Shown here: positions 44,754 through 55,978 of the stretch, in pieces
Position numbering within the stretch: position 1 is the stretch's first letter
How the letters are laid out: every line of letters begins with the position of its first letter
DNA from: Gammaproteobacteria bacterium
GTDB lineage: Bacteria; Pseudomonadota; Gammaproteobacteria; DSM-16500
NCBI GenBank assembly: GCA_031291255.1
Contig: JARLJN010000127.1
Span: 1 to 64,000, forward strand
Reading direction: 5' to 3'
DNA: 64,000 nt
Position numbers and translations under genes: made by a program
Notes under the pieces: model-generated
Told to the model about the DNA's origin: nothing
Databases searched by the model: none
Seen by the model: the letters and a program-made list of their open reading frames with translations, nothing else

Positions 44754-46559
44754 ATGTTTCATAAACGCATTTTATCTTCAGACTCTACGTCAGAAAGCTC
44801 TATGGAGGCCATGCCAGCCGCTTGTGTGAGCGCTTCTAGTATAGACAGCAACGCTTCGTCTCTAACAGCCGGATATGCTTTAGAAGGCTCTATGGAAGGT
44901 TATATTACCCCTACTCAGACCTCACCACGACTCAGAGCACGTAATGCACAAGTTATGCCCGCTTATGATGATGCTTGTTCAAGCAGCAGTGCATTGCCTC
45001 CCATGCAGCCTAAAATTCCAGCCAATGCAGTTGAATTTGAACAGGCCATTTTTGAAGGTGATTCAGAAGAAAATTATCACAATTTTTTAACATTTCTCAC
45101 TTCGGGCCAATCCAAAGTCTATAATACGTTGCAAAAAATGCATACTCAGCCTAATCCGCTGACCAAGCAGGAAGAATTAGATACGTTAAAAGAAACGTTT
45201 AAACATAAATTTAATTTTAATATGCAGGAACCCTATTATGCCGGTGAGCATAAAGAAGAAAATGATACTGCTCGTGAATCAGCTCAAGCATTTCTGACAT
45301 ACTTTTGGCAGCAAGAAAATAATCTTGTTCTTACACGAGACGTGCATTTCGACAATAAAAAGAAACATACAGAAACGCTTGAAACAATAATACAAGGTTT
45401 AACTCATGTGCAAAAATGTTTTCAAAATAGTGGCATTATCAAAAATTGTCTAAATGAATTTATAAAATTAGCAAAAGAATCTGACAATAATCATAAACAA
45501 GAGATAGCTAATAAAATAAAATCTTTTCATGAGCATTATGCTTCTATGCAAGATTTTGTATCAAAATCGTTAACAGAGTTCAATGATTTTAATAATTTAT
45601 TAAGTGCCCTTGAATCAACGCATAATGTTATGAAGAATATGTTCTCAAATGACATTATGGGTTCCGAAAATAATACGCTTTATAAAAGAGTGGGAGAAAC
45701 TCAAAAAAGAATCGCTGCCCTTGCAACATATTTGAAAAAGAAGATCAGTAACATAAACAATAATATTATAGAAATTAAACAAGATTTAAATTCAAGTTGT
45801 CTGTCGTTTGTCACAACAAGTGAAATAAAAGGAAAGAAACGTTGCTACATTAGCATCTCATCACCTCAACATAATGATATTTTAATTGAAAGATTATGTG
45901 ATGCTATTTCTACATTTAATGAGACTAACACTGCGAAACAGTTAGGCTATTACTTTCATATTTTTACTGAACCTGCTAGTTCAAATTCACAGCTATTGCT
46001 GCAAAAAATTATTGCTTCTACGCAGTTAGATCATCCCCCACAACCGTTTAAGCATTGCGCTGAAAAATCTTATATTACTATGCTTGCTAAATTAAGTTAT
46101 GCAAATAATATGAAAATTTCGAGTATCTGTAATGTCAATTTTTTACCTTTAACATTAGAGCAACTAAAAATTTCGAAGAAAATGTCAGAAAACGTTTTCG
46201 TTCCCATTTTACCTAAACATGAAGCGGTTTGGATTAGCTTAATTCCTACCTGCAAAAATTGTAAAGCAAACAAAGCAGGTGCTTTAACTATTATGAGTGC
46301 CGCATCTGAATATCGTTCATACGTTGATGAAAAAATCTTAAAAGAACAGAAATTATATGCTCTTGAATCCGCATCAACATCTAGTGCTAAAGCATTGTCG
46401 ACACCTGACAGAAACAGGCTAGCGAAAGAAAAATTCAGTTCGCCTATGAAAGGTATATTTCCTCCTCATGGAGCTTCTCCTGAAAAAGCAGCACTAAAAC
46501 CTAGCTCTGTGAAGAATTCTTCATTACCACCACGGCCTAGAGCTTTTAAACTGCCTTAA
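44754..46559 (+). CDS. Large effector-like protein, unknown fold
   Basis: 601 residues. The first 90 are Ser/Ala/Met-rich and probably disordered (SSDSTSESSMEAMPAACVSA). Residues 100-350 are helical with coiled-coil potential (IKNCLNEFIKLAKESD, VGETQKRIAALATYLKKKI). Residues 360-530 are mixed alpha/beta with seven cysteines, including CKNCKANKAG. The tail is Pro/Ser/Lys-rich (SPEKAALKPSSVKNSSLP). I know no family. Such layout is common in Legionella- and Coxiella-type effectors; translocation is inference. It stands alone. Confidence 0.6.
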   Translation: MFHKRILSSDSTSESSMEAMPAACVSASSIDSNASSLTAGYALEGSMEGYITPTQTSPRLRARNAQVMPAYDDACSSSSALPPMQPKIPANAVEFEQAIFEGDSEENYHNFLTFLTSGQSKVYNTLQKMHTQPNPLTKQEELDTLKETFKHKFNFNMQEPYYAGEHKEENDTARESAQAFLTYFWQQENNLVLTRDVHFDNKKKHTETLETIIQGLTHVQKCFQNSGIIKNCLNEFIKLAKESDNNHKQEIANKIKSFHEHYASMQDFVSKSLTEFNDFNNLLSALESTHNVMKNMFSNDIMGSENNTLYKRVGETQKRIAALATYLKKKISNINNNIIEIKQDLNSSCLSFVTTSEIKGKKRCYISISSPQHNDILIERLCDAISTFNETNTAKQLGYYFHIFTEPASSNSQLLLQKIIASTQLDHPPQPFKHCAEKSYITMLAKLSYANNMKISSICNVNFLPLTLEQLKISKKMSENVFVPILPKHEAVWISLIPTCKNCKANKAGALTIMSAASEYRSYVDEKILKEQKLYALESASTSSAKALSTPDRNRLAKEKFSSPMKGIFPPHGASPEKAALKPSSVKNSSLPPRPRAFKLP

Positions 46560-46575
46560 TATAATGAAGATTAGG

Positions 46576-48207
46576 CTAGCGCAGACTTTTACTGACACTC
46601 GCCAGCGTATCATATATGCGGCCTCCACTAATCCATTGTGAAATGCCTATGCTCATTATTTTTTTACTGATTCTTGGATTGGCTTCACAAAGATACACAG
46701 TTACGCCTCGCTTATGAAACTCTTCGATTAACTCGCTAAATGTTTGTAATCCCGTTATATCGATAAATGGAACATTATATAATCGAAAAATAATATTTTT
46801 TGGATCTGAATTTGTTACAGCAAAAGCATGCTCTATTTTTTCAGCGACACCAAAAAAGAAGGGGCCTTGTATAGCATACACTATAGTATCTGCTGGCAAA
46901 GTTAAGCCCTTCTCTCCTAATTCATCATGCAACATTGCATGGTCTTGTTCTTCAACAACAACGAGCTGACTCATACGACGCACAAAAAGCAGCATGGCAA
47001 GAATCACCCCTACGTTCACAGCGACGACTAAGTTTGTGAATATCGTTAGAAAAAAAGTAACGAATAAGACTAGCAAATCATAACGCGGCGCATATTTCGT
47101 CATGTGGATAAAATGAGGAATATCACTCATGTTATAGGCAACAACAAAAAGAATTGCCGCTAGCGCGCACAGTGGAATGTTACTGGCTAATGGTGACAAT
47201 AATAAAATAAGCAAAATTAAAAAAATCGAATGCACTATCGCTGCTATTGGACTATTACCGCCATTTCTCACGTTAGTTGCAGTTCTAGCAATTGCGCCAG
47301 TTGCAGCAAATCCTCCAAACAGAGGCGCTAAAATATTTGCTAAGCCTTGACCTATTAATTCTTGATTGGAATCATGATGCGTCTTTGCCATAGCATCGGC
47401 GGCAGTTGCTGATAACAACGATTCAATTGCACCCAAGAGGGCAATAGTAAATGCGGGCCCAATTAAATTTAACGCTTGACTCAGTTGTATTGAAGGTAAA
47501 TGAAATTGAGGCAGCACTGATGGGATGCCGCCAAAAGTACTACCTATAGTTGCAACAGTTTTAAATTGGAAAATAGTTTGTAACACCGTAGCAACTGCCA
47601 TTGCAACCAAAGGCCCTGGTATGCGCTTTAAGAGCTTTGGACTTACCCAGACTAATAACAAACTCAAACACGCCAAGTCTGTTGTTACAATATCAAAATG
47701 AGGTAATGCTTGGACTAGGTCTAATAATTTTACATGAAAATGTGCATTGAGAGGGGTATGAATGGTTACGCCAAAAAAATCTTTCCATTCACCGACAAAA
47801 ATTATCACACCTATGCCGCTAGTGAAACCAACTATGACAGGATCCGGAATAAATTTAATAACATTTCCCAGTTTGATAATACCCATAAAGAGTAAAATAA
47901 ATCCTGCAAGTAACGTCGCTATTTGCAAGCCGTCTATACCATACTGAGCAGTAATACTCGCGAGTATCACAATAAAGGCACCCGTAGGTCCTGCAATTTG
48001 CACACGGCTGCCGCCAAAAATACCTACCACTAATGCTGATATAATCGCAGTATATAATCCTTGCTCTGGCTTGACGCCAGATGCGATAGCAAACGCCATT
48101 GCTAAAGGTAAAGCGACTATCCCAACAATTAAACCCGCACCTAAATTTGGCAGCCAATTTTTTGGTTTAAGTAATCCAGCACGATAGGCTTCGGTAATTG
48201 CTAACAT
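46576..48207 (-). CDS. SulP/SLC26 anion transporter with STAS domain
   Basis: 543 residues. The transport domain begins LPNLGAGLIVGIVALPLAMAF and has GGSRVQIAGPTGAF and GFTSGIGVIIF, with about 12-14 membrane segments to residue 425. A cytoplasmic STAS domain follows from about 440, with FRLYNVPFIDITGLQTFSEL. SulP proteins carry sulfate, bicarbonate or dicarboxylates; the anion here is not determined. Its 3' end lies 16 bases from the convergent effector-like gene. Confidence 0.92.
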   Translation of the reverse strand: MLAITEAYRAGLLKPKNWLPNLGAGLIVGIVALPLAMAFAIASGVKPEQGLYTAIISALVVGIFGGSRVQIAGPTGAFIVILASITAQYGIDGLQIATLLAGFILLFMGIIKLGNVIKFIPDPVIVGFTSGIGVIIFVGEWKDFFGVTIHTPLNAHFHVKLLDLVQALPHFDIVTTDLACLSLLLVWVSPKLLKRIPGPLVAMAVATVLQTIFQFKTVATIGSTFGGIPSVLPQFHLPSIQLSQALNLIGPAFTIALLGAIESLLSATAADAMAKTHHDSNQELIGQGLANILAPLFGGFAATGAIARTATNVRNGGNSPIAAIVHSIFLILLILLLSPLASNIPLCALAAILFVVAYNMSDIPHFIHMTKYAPRYDLLVLFVTFFLTIFTNLVVAVNVGVILAMLLFVRRMSQLVVVEEQDHAMLHDELGEKGLTLPADTIVYAIQGPFFFGVAEKIEHAFAVTNSDPKNIIFRLYNVPFIDITGLQTFSELIEEFHKRGVTVYLCEANPRISKKIMSIGISQWISGGRIYDTLASVSKSLR

Positions 48208-48464
48208 GATTTGTCCTTTTATTTCATCTCTGTCTTAGGCAAAAAAACTATGAGCATTATATCAAATTTTAGGAGTTCTTGATAAAGATTATTCATAATA
48301 GCAGTAATCGAAATAATTCTAGCCTGATAAACCTAAATTGCAAGTTGATTATAGCCTGCGTATTTGTATGCTAAAAATCAGGTCTTTACTTATAATTTAG
48401 ATTACTCTAAATTAGAAACCATGGAATGCACCGGTGTAAAGCATTACGCAAAACTGAGAAAAAC

Positions 48465-49880
48465 ATGCTTATTTTTGGTCGTAACAGATGCAATTCATTT
48501 TTAAGAAGCACTCTGCTGCTTCTCTTTTCCTCCTCAGTTTTTGCATCATCTATCCATCAAATTAATTTTGATGAAGCAGTTCGTTATGCACTTAATACAA
48601 ATCCTCGTATTAATGCAAGCAATGCAAATATAGACGCGGCAAACGCTGCAATTATTGAAGCACGCGGCAATAATTTGCCTAAAGTTAATCTTAATGTGAA
48701 TGCAGCGCGCAGTAATAATCCATTAAATGTATTTAGTTATAAATTATCACAAGGGAATGCCTCATTTGCAGACTTTGGTGCTGATAAATATACGGGCCCA
48801 AGTGCTCTCAATGTAATGCCCAGAGCACTTAACTCTCCTGGACAATATAGTAATGTTAATACTGGATTTGCGCTCAGTATTCCAATCTTTAGCGGTGGAA
48901 AAAGCGTAGCAGCAATAAAGAAATCTCACTACCTGTTAAACGAAGCACAACATGGAAATCAATTTGCTAGAAACGAACTAACATTCGACGTCTTACAAGC
49001 TTATGAAGGTACGCGAGTTGCGAATGAACTTGTCACAGTCGCTCAACAATCTTTACGTGCCGCTGATAGCTACTTAAAAATGACTAAAGCATTACTTCAT
49101 CAATCGTTACTGATTGAAAGTGATGTACTACTCGCAGAAACAAATCGCAGATCCGCTGAACTCACCTTAAAAGCAGCAAAAACAGAGGTGAGTAATCAAT
49201 TAGATGCGTTTCGTATGCTGATAGGGAATACAGATAACGATTTAGTGCCTGGAAATCCCGTTAATATACCCTTACCATGCGATGCAATTACTGTTCTTAA
49301 AAACCGTGCGCTTTCAAATAACCCACAATTACTCTCACTTAAGTCTCATATGAATGCCAGCCGTGCTGAAATGAGTGAAGCAAACGCTTCAAACTGGCCT
49401 CAAGTCGATCTGCAACTGAGACATGACTGGAATGCAAATTCCTTTGCATTAAATGGTCCCTCAAATACTGCCTTATTAAATTTCAATTGGGAATTATTCA
49501 GCTCAGGCGCACAATATGGTGCTGGTAAACATGCCTTAGCTGAATATAAGCATGCAGCTGCTGAATTTGATAATAGCTCAAACACAATTAAACTTGCTGT
49601 TGTACAAGCAGCACGCGCGGCTTATATCGCACAACAACGATTAGAAATAAGCAATCAAAATGCTGAAGCGGCAAACAAAGCTGTAAAGATTTTACTGCAG
49701 CGCTTTGGACAAGGCATCGTGCCCTTAGGACAACTACTTGACAGTCAATCTCGACTAGACACTGCTAGATCACAAAGAGTCATGGAACGGTACAGCATGA
49801 ATATTGCTCGTGCACGTCTATTAACACTACTGAATGAATTTAATCCTGCGAGCATACAAAATTACAGGATTTCCCGCTAA
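48465..49880 (+). CDS. TolC-family outer-membrane efflux protein
   Basis: 471 residues from the ATG at 48465, which starts a good signal peptide (FGRNRCNSFLRSTLLLLFSS, cut near VFASS). An ATG 13 codons earlier is open but would bury the signal. Two OEP repeats follow: FDEAVRYALNTNPRINASNA at the first and NRALSNNPQLLSLKSHMNA at the second, with GFALSIPIFSGGKS and LLNFNWELFSSGAQYG strands. It should form the trimeric exit duct of an efflux pump. The RND gene starts 90 bases downstream. Confidence 0.88.
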   Translation: MLIFGRNRCNSFLRSTLLLLFSSSVFASSIHQINFDEAVRYALNTNPRINASNANIDAANAAIIEARGNNLPKVNLNVNAARSNNPLNVFSYKLSQGNASFADFGADKYTGPSALNVMPRALNSPGQYSNVNTGFALSIPIFSGGKSVAAIKKSHYLLNEAQHGNQFARNELTFDVLQAYEGTRVANELVTVAQQSLRAADSYLKMTKALLHQSLLIESDVLLAETNRRSAELTLKAAKTEVSNQLDAFRMLIGNTDNDLVPGNPVNIPLPCDAITVLKNRALSNNPQLLSLKSHMNASRAEMSEANASNWPQVDLQLRHDWNANSFALNGPSNTALLNFNWELFSSGAQYGAGKHALAEYKHAAAEFDNSSNTIKLAVVQAARAAYIAQQRLEISNQNAEAANKAVKILLQRFGQGIVPLGQLLDSQSRLDTARSQRVMERYSMNIARARLLTLLNEFNPASIQNYRISR

Positions 49881-49969
49881 GGAGGGTTATATACTGTTTC
49901 CGCATTCTTTAGCGGAAACTCCTGGCATAATTAAAATAAAATTGAATGAAAGTGGCGGAGCTCCAGTTA

Positions 49970-52900
49970 ATGGAAACACAAAATAACATTGAAGAATCGC
50001 TTAATGTTGCTGGAAAGCTAGCGCGTGCTTTTATTGAATCTAAATTAACCGTTCTTATTATTATAGGCTCCATTCTCTTTGGTCTATTTGCCATTCTCTT
50101 TACACCTAGAACATACAATCCAGAGATAATTGTCCCTGTAGTTAATATCTCGGTGAGCCGCCCTGGCAACAACTCAACAGAAATACTCAATCAAGTTATT
50201 AAGCCATTAGAAGCCTTAATGAGCACAATACCGGGTGTCGATAATACATATGGCATGGCTGTTAATGACAATGCAATGGTGACCGTGCGCTTCAAGGTTA
50301 ATGAAAATGAAGAAAACAGCCTCGTAAAAATTTATAACCAGTTAAATAGCAATATGAATCGTATGCCATCAGGAACATCATTGCCACTCGTTCAATCTGT
50401 CAGTTTATATGATGTGCCTCTCGTTACCATTACACTTAGTTCTGAACATCATAATCAAATGGAGTTACGAGAAATTGCTAATCATTTACTTGAACAGCTG
50501 CGCAGCGTACCACAAGTTGGAAAAAGCTGGATTGCAGGGTCTTCTGCATCCTCTGTTCGAGTATGGCTAGATGCAGATAAATTAGCTGATTTTTATATTC
50601 CCCTACAAAATATCAAACAAGCTTTAACATCTAATAATATAGGGTTTAACGCAGGAAAACTTGAGCCAGATGGCCGTGAGATTCCATTACGAGTCAGAGC
50701 TGAACTACAAGATCCAAAAGATGTGGGCAATATTGTGATCGGCGTTTTTAATGCAAAACCTGTTCTATTAAAGCAAGTGGCACGTATAGAAATCGCTCCA
50801 TCAAATGATGATATACGTTCTTTCTTTGCTTACGGCAATGCAAACATCACTCAACAAGCAATAGGAAAATTACAACCTGCTGTGACCATTGCAATAGCAA
50901 GACAAAAAGGAAGTAATGGTGTAACTGTATCAAAAGCTATTCTTAAACGTTTAGCTATTCTTAAGACAAATGTACTTCCTAACGATATCACAATAAGCAT
51001 TACTCGAAATTACGGGGAAGATGCTGAAGACGCTGTAAATACACTCATAGAACATTTAGCCATTGCTATCCTTGCTGTCGCCATTATCCTATTATTTTTT
51101 TTAGGTTGGAGAGAAGCCTCTATAGTCACACTCTCAATTCCTCTTATTTTATTTATTGTACTTGGCATAGGATGGATTTCAGGACAAACAATTAATCGTA
51201 TTACTTTATTTGCATTAATCTTGGCGTTGGGTTTACTTGTTGATGACAGTATCGTTGTCATTGAAAATATTCATCGTCACATGATATTTCATCCGCTTAA
51301 GAGTTTTAGCAAGCTCATAGTCATAGCTGCAAATGAAATTGGCAAACCCACAATTATTGCCACATTTACCGTGATTTTAGCTCTCATTCCTATGGCATTT
51401 GTAACAGGCATGATGGGTCCTTTCATGAGCCCTATTCCATTTAATGCACCACTCTCAATGTTAGTTTCACTTATCATTGCTTACACGGTCGTACCCTACT
51501 TAGCCTATCGCTGGCTCAAAACTAAAGCATTAAAAATAGCATCACATCATGAAGAACAAAACAATCACCAGACAATTTTACATCGTTTATACGTTTCTTC
51601 GTTTCAGCCTTTAATGACCTTTAAGAAAAAACGCCATTTATTTTATTATTCAGTTCTGGGATTATTATTTTTAGTTTTATTACAACCTATGTGGCAATTT
51701 ATACGGCCAGGCGGTGCAAATGGCCCTTTAAGTCCATTAGGCGTAGAACTAAAAATGCTTCCAGATGACAATGTAAATACATTTCTGCTGGAAGTGAATA
51801 CTGCATCAGGCACTGCACTGCGTGAAACAGATCACATTACTGCTTTAATTAGTCAAATATTAGCAGCAAATAAATATGTAAATGATTACCAAATTTTTCT
51901 TGGTGAAGCTGCACCTGAAGATTTTGCAGCAATGGTTAGAGGTGATTCTCTAAAACATGGAAATGACTTTGCTCAACTACGTGTTAATCTAATTAACAAA
52001 AATAAAAGAAAAATTGGCTCACATCAGATTGCTCAGGAACTTTATGCTTCACTAGAAAATATTCGTAAGTCACACCCTAACGCGAGAATCAAGTTATTTG
52101 AAACACCACCTGGCCCACCTGTTATCTCACAAATGGAAGCAGCACTTTACGGCCCTAATTATTTAGTACTCAGAGATCTCGCTGACTATATCACTACAAA
52201 TATTTACCCGCATATTTATGGAATGATCAATATCGATAATTCAGTTACAGAAAATCTTCCCGAATATCAAATTCAAGTAGATCAAAATGCAGCGATACTT
52301 TCCGGTTTTGTTCCTAACATATTAGCTGATGATATCCAATCCTACTTTGCTGGTGTGACCGTAGGGAGTGTGCACAAATCCAATTTAAGAGAGCCACAAA
52401 ATATTATTTTACGCTTGCCTGTAGATTCAAGAGGTAATATTACTGCTCTCAACAAACTGTCTATGATCAATCGTTCTAATCAACTCATTCCTCTTGTGAA
52501 AGTTGCACAACTAACAGAAGTCATACAACGCAAACCTATTTTTACACGCGATCAACATGAAGTCGTTTATGTCACAGGCGAGATGATTTCTTCAAGCCCA
52601 GTATACGGTGTTGTGTCAGTGACTAAGCAATTAGATGATTTCACTTTACCTGACGGCAAACATTTAGTTGTTGGTAATCTTAGTTTTAACGACGAACAAC
52701 CCAATGATATTACACAAAACCAATTATTTTGGCTGGGTGAAATGCGTTTAACACTTGATGTCTTTAGAGATTTGGGCACAGCATTCATTGTTGCATTACT
52801 TCTTATCTTTCTTCTTTTAACAGGTGCATATCGATCATTCATGCTTCCCTGCATTATTATGGGAGCTATCCCGCTGACTTTAATAGGCGTGTTCCCTGGC

Positions 52901-53275
52901 CATTGGTTGATGGGCCAACCTTTTACCGCGACTTCCATGATAGGAGTGATTGCACTCGCTGGTATTGTTGTTCGTAATTCGCTTTTATTAATCGATTTTA
53001 TTATGGAAAAACAAAAATTAGGTGTTCCAGTTGAAACAGCTGTTATGGATTCCGTTACTGTTAGATTATTGCCTATAGTATTAACAGCTCTGGCTATCAT
53101 ATTTGGATCATCTGTCATGGTTTCAGATCCTGTATTTGGAGGGCTGGCTATCTCATTAATATTTGGAGCATTTGCTTCTACTACATTAACTTTGTATATC
53201 ATTCCACTTATTTACCTTAGTTGGTGGAAACGAAGTAACGCAACAAAGACAACTCAACAAACGGGAGAAAATGAA
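49970..53275 (+). CDS. RND efflux transporter (AcrB/CusA type)
   Basis: About 1100 residues. Twelve membrane segments in two halves with large periplasmic loops. Conserved pieces: the N-terminal helix (LTVLIIIGSILFGLFAILF), NRITLFALILALGLLVDDSIVVIENIHRH in TM4 (the DD of proton relay), and a second-half TM10-11 segment. Proton-driven export of drugs, metals or other small molecules is expected. The ATG at 49970 has GGAG nine bases upstream; another ATG eight codons earlier lacks one. No membrane-fusion adaptor gene lies between it and tolC. The end is three bases before the reported stop (53276-53278). Confidence 0.9.
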
Positions 53276-53481
53276 TGAGGGCAGAACGTATTATCAGAAT
53301 TTTTGCAGGTACAGTTATTCTTATTTCACTACTATTGGGCGTTGAGCAAAGTCCTTTATTTATGAGTAGTTACATACTTTGGGTAACAGTTTTTGTGGGT
53401 GTAAATTTATTTCAAAGTGGGTTTACTCAATTTTGTCCTTTAGAAATGATTTTAAAAAAAACAGGTATATGTAAAGACTAA
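53275..53481 (+). CDS. DUF2892 membrane protein
   Basis: 68 residues, two membrane helices, with the family ending GVNLFQSGFTQFCPLEMILKKTG and conserved Cys near residues 55 and 66. DUF2892 domains occur alone or fused to rhodanese domains (YgaP type), linking them to sulfur handling. ATGA overlap with the RND stop codon and GGGAGA six bases before the start place it in the same operon, followed 12 bases later by a sulfide:quinone oxidoreductase-like gene. Confidence 0.88.
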   Translation: MRAERIIRIFAGTVILISLLLGVEQSPLFMSSYILWVTVFVGVNLFQSGFTQFCPLEMILKKTGICKD

Positions 53482-53493
53482 AAGGATGTCAGT

Positions 53494-54765
53494 ATGTCAA
53501 AAATTATTATTATTGGTGCGGGGATTGCTGGTATATCAGTTGCCTATGGTTTACATACTAAATTAGGCAAATCACACTCGATTACAATGGTGAACCCAGT
53601 AGACTATTTTCAATTTACTCCATCTAATGTATGGGTTGGAGTTGGATGGCGTAAAAAAAGTGACACGACTTTACCATTAGAAAAATATTTAAGTAAGTTT
53701 AATATTCGCTTCATTCCTCAAGCGCTTCAAAAAATTGATGCTGAAAATAATTCAATCTACTTACTGGATAATACAAAACTTGATTACGATTATTTAATTA
53801 TTACAACAGGTCCTAAATTAGCATTTGATGAAATTCCTGGTGCTGGGCCTCTAGGTGGATTTACTCAATCCATATGTACTGTTGATCACGCTGAAACAGC
53901 CAATACAGCTTATCAGAAATTACTTGAAAATCCTGGCCCCGTTGTTATTGGCGCTATGCCAGGCTCCAGTTGCTTTGGACCCATATACGAATATAGTTTA
54001 GTGATGAGTACAGATCTGCGTAACAAAAAAATTCGTAATAAAATTCCAATGACGCTTATTACAAGTGAGCCTTACATAGGACACATGGGGCTGGGCGGCG
54101 TTAACGACTCTAAATCATTACTTGAATCTGAATTACGAAAAAATGATATTAAATGGATTACAAATGCAAAAACAACTAAAGTTGAAGTCGATAAAATCTT
54201 TGTATCTGAATTAGATAGTAATGGAAATACTATTAAAGAACATGTAGTTCCTTTTAAATTTTCTATGATGCTACCTGCATTTAAAGGTGTTGATGCTGTT
54301 TCTGCAGTTGATGGATTATGTAATCCTCGCGGTTTTGTATTAATTGATGATCATCAACGCAGTAAAAAATATCCCAATATTTATGCTGCGGGTGTATGTG
54401 TTGCAATTACTCCTCCTGAACAAACTATCGTTCCTACTGGTGTGCCTAAAACAGGTTATATGATAGAAACTATGGTGTCTGCCATCATAGAAAACATAGC
54501 CGCAGATATGGATGGCAAACCAGCGACAGCAATAGCGACCTGTGGAGCATTGTGTCTTGCAGATATGGGAAATACTGGCATTGCTTTTGTTGCAATACCA
54601 CAAATACCGCCCAGAAATATAAACTGGGCTAAAGGCGGCAAATGGGTACACTGGGCAAAAGTATTGTATGAAAAATATTTTTTATTCAAAGTGAAGCATG
54701 GATGGTCTGAGCCTGTTTTTGAAAAATATTTTTTGCGTATATTAGGCCTTAAAAGATTAGAATAA
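53494..54765 (+). CDS. Sulfide:quinone oxidoreductase-like flavoprotein
   Basis: 423 residues. FAD fold motif IIIGAGIAGISVAYGL at the start, DYLIITTGPKLAFDEIPGAG, YAAGVCVAI near residue 300, and a C-terminal region without membrane helix (NINWAKGGKWVHWAK). Cysteines at SSCFGP (near 158), VCVAI and ATCGALC could supply the redox disulfide of SQR, but their spacing differs from well-studied enzymes. It likely oxidises sulfide or a related donor at the inner membrane. Operon partner of DUF2892 and the RND pump. Confidence 0.82.
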   Translation: MSKIIIIGAGIAGISVAYGLHTKLGKSHSITMVNPVDYFQFTPSNVWVGVGWRKKSDTTLPLEKYLSKFNIRFIPQALQKIDAENNSIYLLDNTKLDYDYLIITTGPKLAFDEIPGAGPLGGFTQSICTVDHAETANTAYQKLLENPGPVVIGAMPGSSCFGPIYEYSLVMSTDLRNKKIRNKIPMTLITSEPYIGHMGLGGVNDSKSLLESELRKNDIKWITNAKTTKVEVDKIFVSELDSNGNTIKEHVVPFKFSMMLPAFKGVDAVSAVDGLCNPRGFVLIDDHQRSKKYPNIYAAGVCVAITPPEQTIVPTGVPKTGYMIETMVSAIIENIAADMDGKPATAIATCGALCLADMGNTGIAFVAIPQIPPRNINWAKGGKWVHWAKVLYEKYFLFKVKHGWSEPVFEKYFLRILGLKRLE

Positions 54766-54843
54766 TTTGGTCACTCACTTGATATCCTTATTATTTACTA
54801 AAAAAGATTGGATTATAAGTCATAATGCTTAAAAATAACTTTT

Positions 54844-55317
54844 ATGAATACTAAAAACTATGTTACACCCTATGGGTATTCAGAATTACAAAATGAATTA
54901 CGTCAATTATTACATGATGAACGACCAAAAATTGTAGAAATTGTCAGATGGGCTGCTGGCAACGGCGATCGATCTGAAAATGGTGATTACATTTATGGAA
55001 AAAGACGTTTGCGAGAAATCGATAGACGGATGCGTTACCTGGTTAAACAAATTGAAAACGCTGAAATTGTCAACCCAGAATCGCAGCAACAACTGACTCG
55101 TATTTATTTTGGTGCAACAGTCGCATATGAAGAAGAAAATGGTGTAAAAAATTCGGTTCAAATTGTAGGTATTGATGAAGCTGATTTGTCGAAAAATAAA
55201 GTAAGCTGGATATCCCCTCTTGCTAAAGCGTTATTTAAGTCAGAAAAAGATGACATTGTTAAATTGCATACCCCTCAAGGTACAAAAAAAATAAAAATTT
55301 TAATGATAAGTTATTAA
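54844..55317 (+). CDS. greB: Transcription elongation factor GreB
   Basis: 157 residues. The coiled-coil tip has the GreB signature ENGDYIYGKRRLREIDRRMR, and the C-terminal FKBP-like domain follows (YFGATVAYEEENGVKNSVQI, ISPLAKALFKSEKDDIVKL). GreB reaches into the secondary channel of RNA polymerase and stimulates cleavage of backtracked transcripts. All acidic tip residues (D-x-x-E in GDRSENGD) are kept. Stand-alone gene. Confidence 0.93.
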   Translation: MNTKNYVTPYGYSELQNELRQLLHDERPKIVEIVRWAAGNGDRSENGDYIYGKRRLREIDRRMRYLVKQIENAEIVNPESQQQLTRIYFGATVAYEEENGVKNSVQIVGIDEADLSKNKVSWISPLAKALFKSEKDDIVKLHTPQGTKKIKILMISY

Positions 55318-55332
55318 ATTTTTAGTAAAAGT

Positions 55333-55776
55333 TTATCCTGGAAATTTGGTATTCACATCTAAAAAATCTAATAATTGCGCATCAGTTAAATGCATTAAAT
55401 CTTTATGAATATTATGCGTTACCAAATCATTTACATGCTTATCAAGATGTTGATGTATAAGTCCATCCATGTGCGGCGTGGTAATGATAATCAAGTTGTT
55501 GTAACTATTTGATGTTCTGCCATGATTAAGTTCTTTTGCAATCTCACGTGAAAAACTATCAATGGAAACTTCTTTAGGGTCTGTGTGCGGAGAATAAGCC
55601 CCATGCACTGAGCCGTCAGTTTGGTAATGCCCTGGTCTATCTGAGGTTAAGTATTCACTTGTTTTTAATTTATTTTCAGGATGAACAATTTTTTTTAACA
55701 ATTTTAACTGGGATGGTTTTTTATGATATTCATAAAAATGACAAACATTAGAATTGGTATTAATCACCCATATCAT
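55333..55776 (-). CDS. Host-attachment family protein (baeRF12-like)
   Basis: 147 residues. Pattern of the Host_attach/baeRF family 12 group: IWVINTNSNVCHFYEYHK at the start, SDRPGHYQTDGSVHGAYSPH, and FSREIAKELNHGRTSNSYN then IIITTPHMDGLIHQHL near the end. The family is related to the release factor/Dom34 fold and takes its name from an Agrobacterium attachment gene; its real biochemistry is unsettled. I start at the ATG at 55776, eight bases after GAGGG; another ATG lies two codons earlier. Confidence 0.75.
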   Translation of the reverse strand: MIWVINTNSNVCHFYEYHKKPSQLKLLKKIVHPENKLKTSEYLTSDRPGHYQTDGSVHGAYSPHTDPKEVSIDSFSREIAKELNHGRTSNSYNNLIIITTPHMDGLIHQHLDKHVNDLVTHNIHKDLMHLTDAQLLDFLDVNTKFPG

Positions 55777-55978
55777 ATGCATAACCCTCGCAGTTAGTTT
55801 CCTAGTTCATACATAAATAATACTCTGATTTTATAGTTAAAGACAGAGTACTCTCTAAACACGCCCTACTTTGTAAGATTTTTATCGCTTTATTTTGCAT
55901 TTGCTTCATTATTGCCAACCGTTACATTTATAACAAATAACAGTTACAATAAAGTTATCCTCTTGGAGGTTAAACCTT

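Noticed and set aside
52567..53202. 211-codon minus-strand frame inside the RND gene
   Set aside because: Antisense shadow of a conserved transporter; no SD and no recognisable domain.
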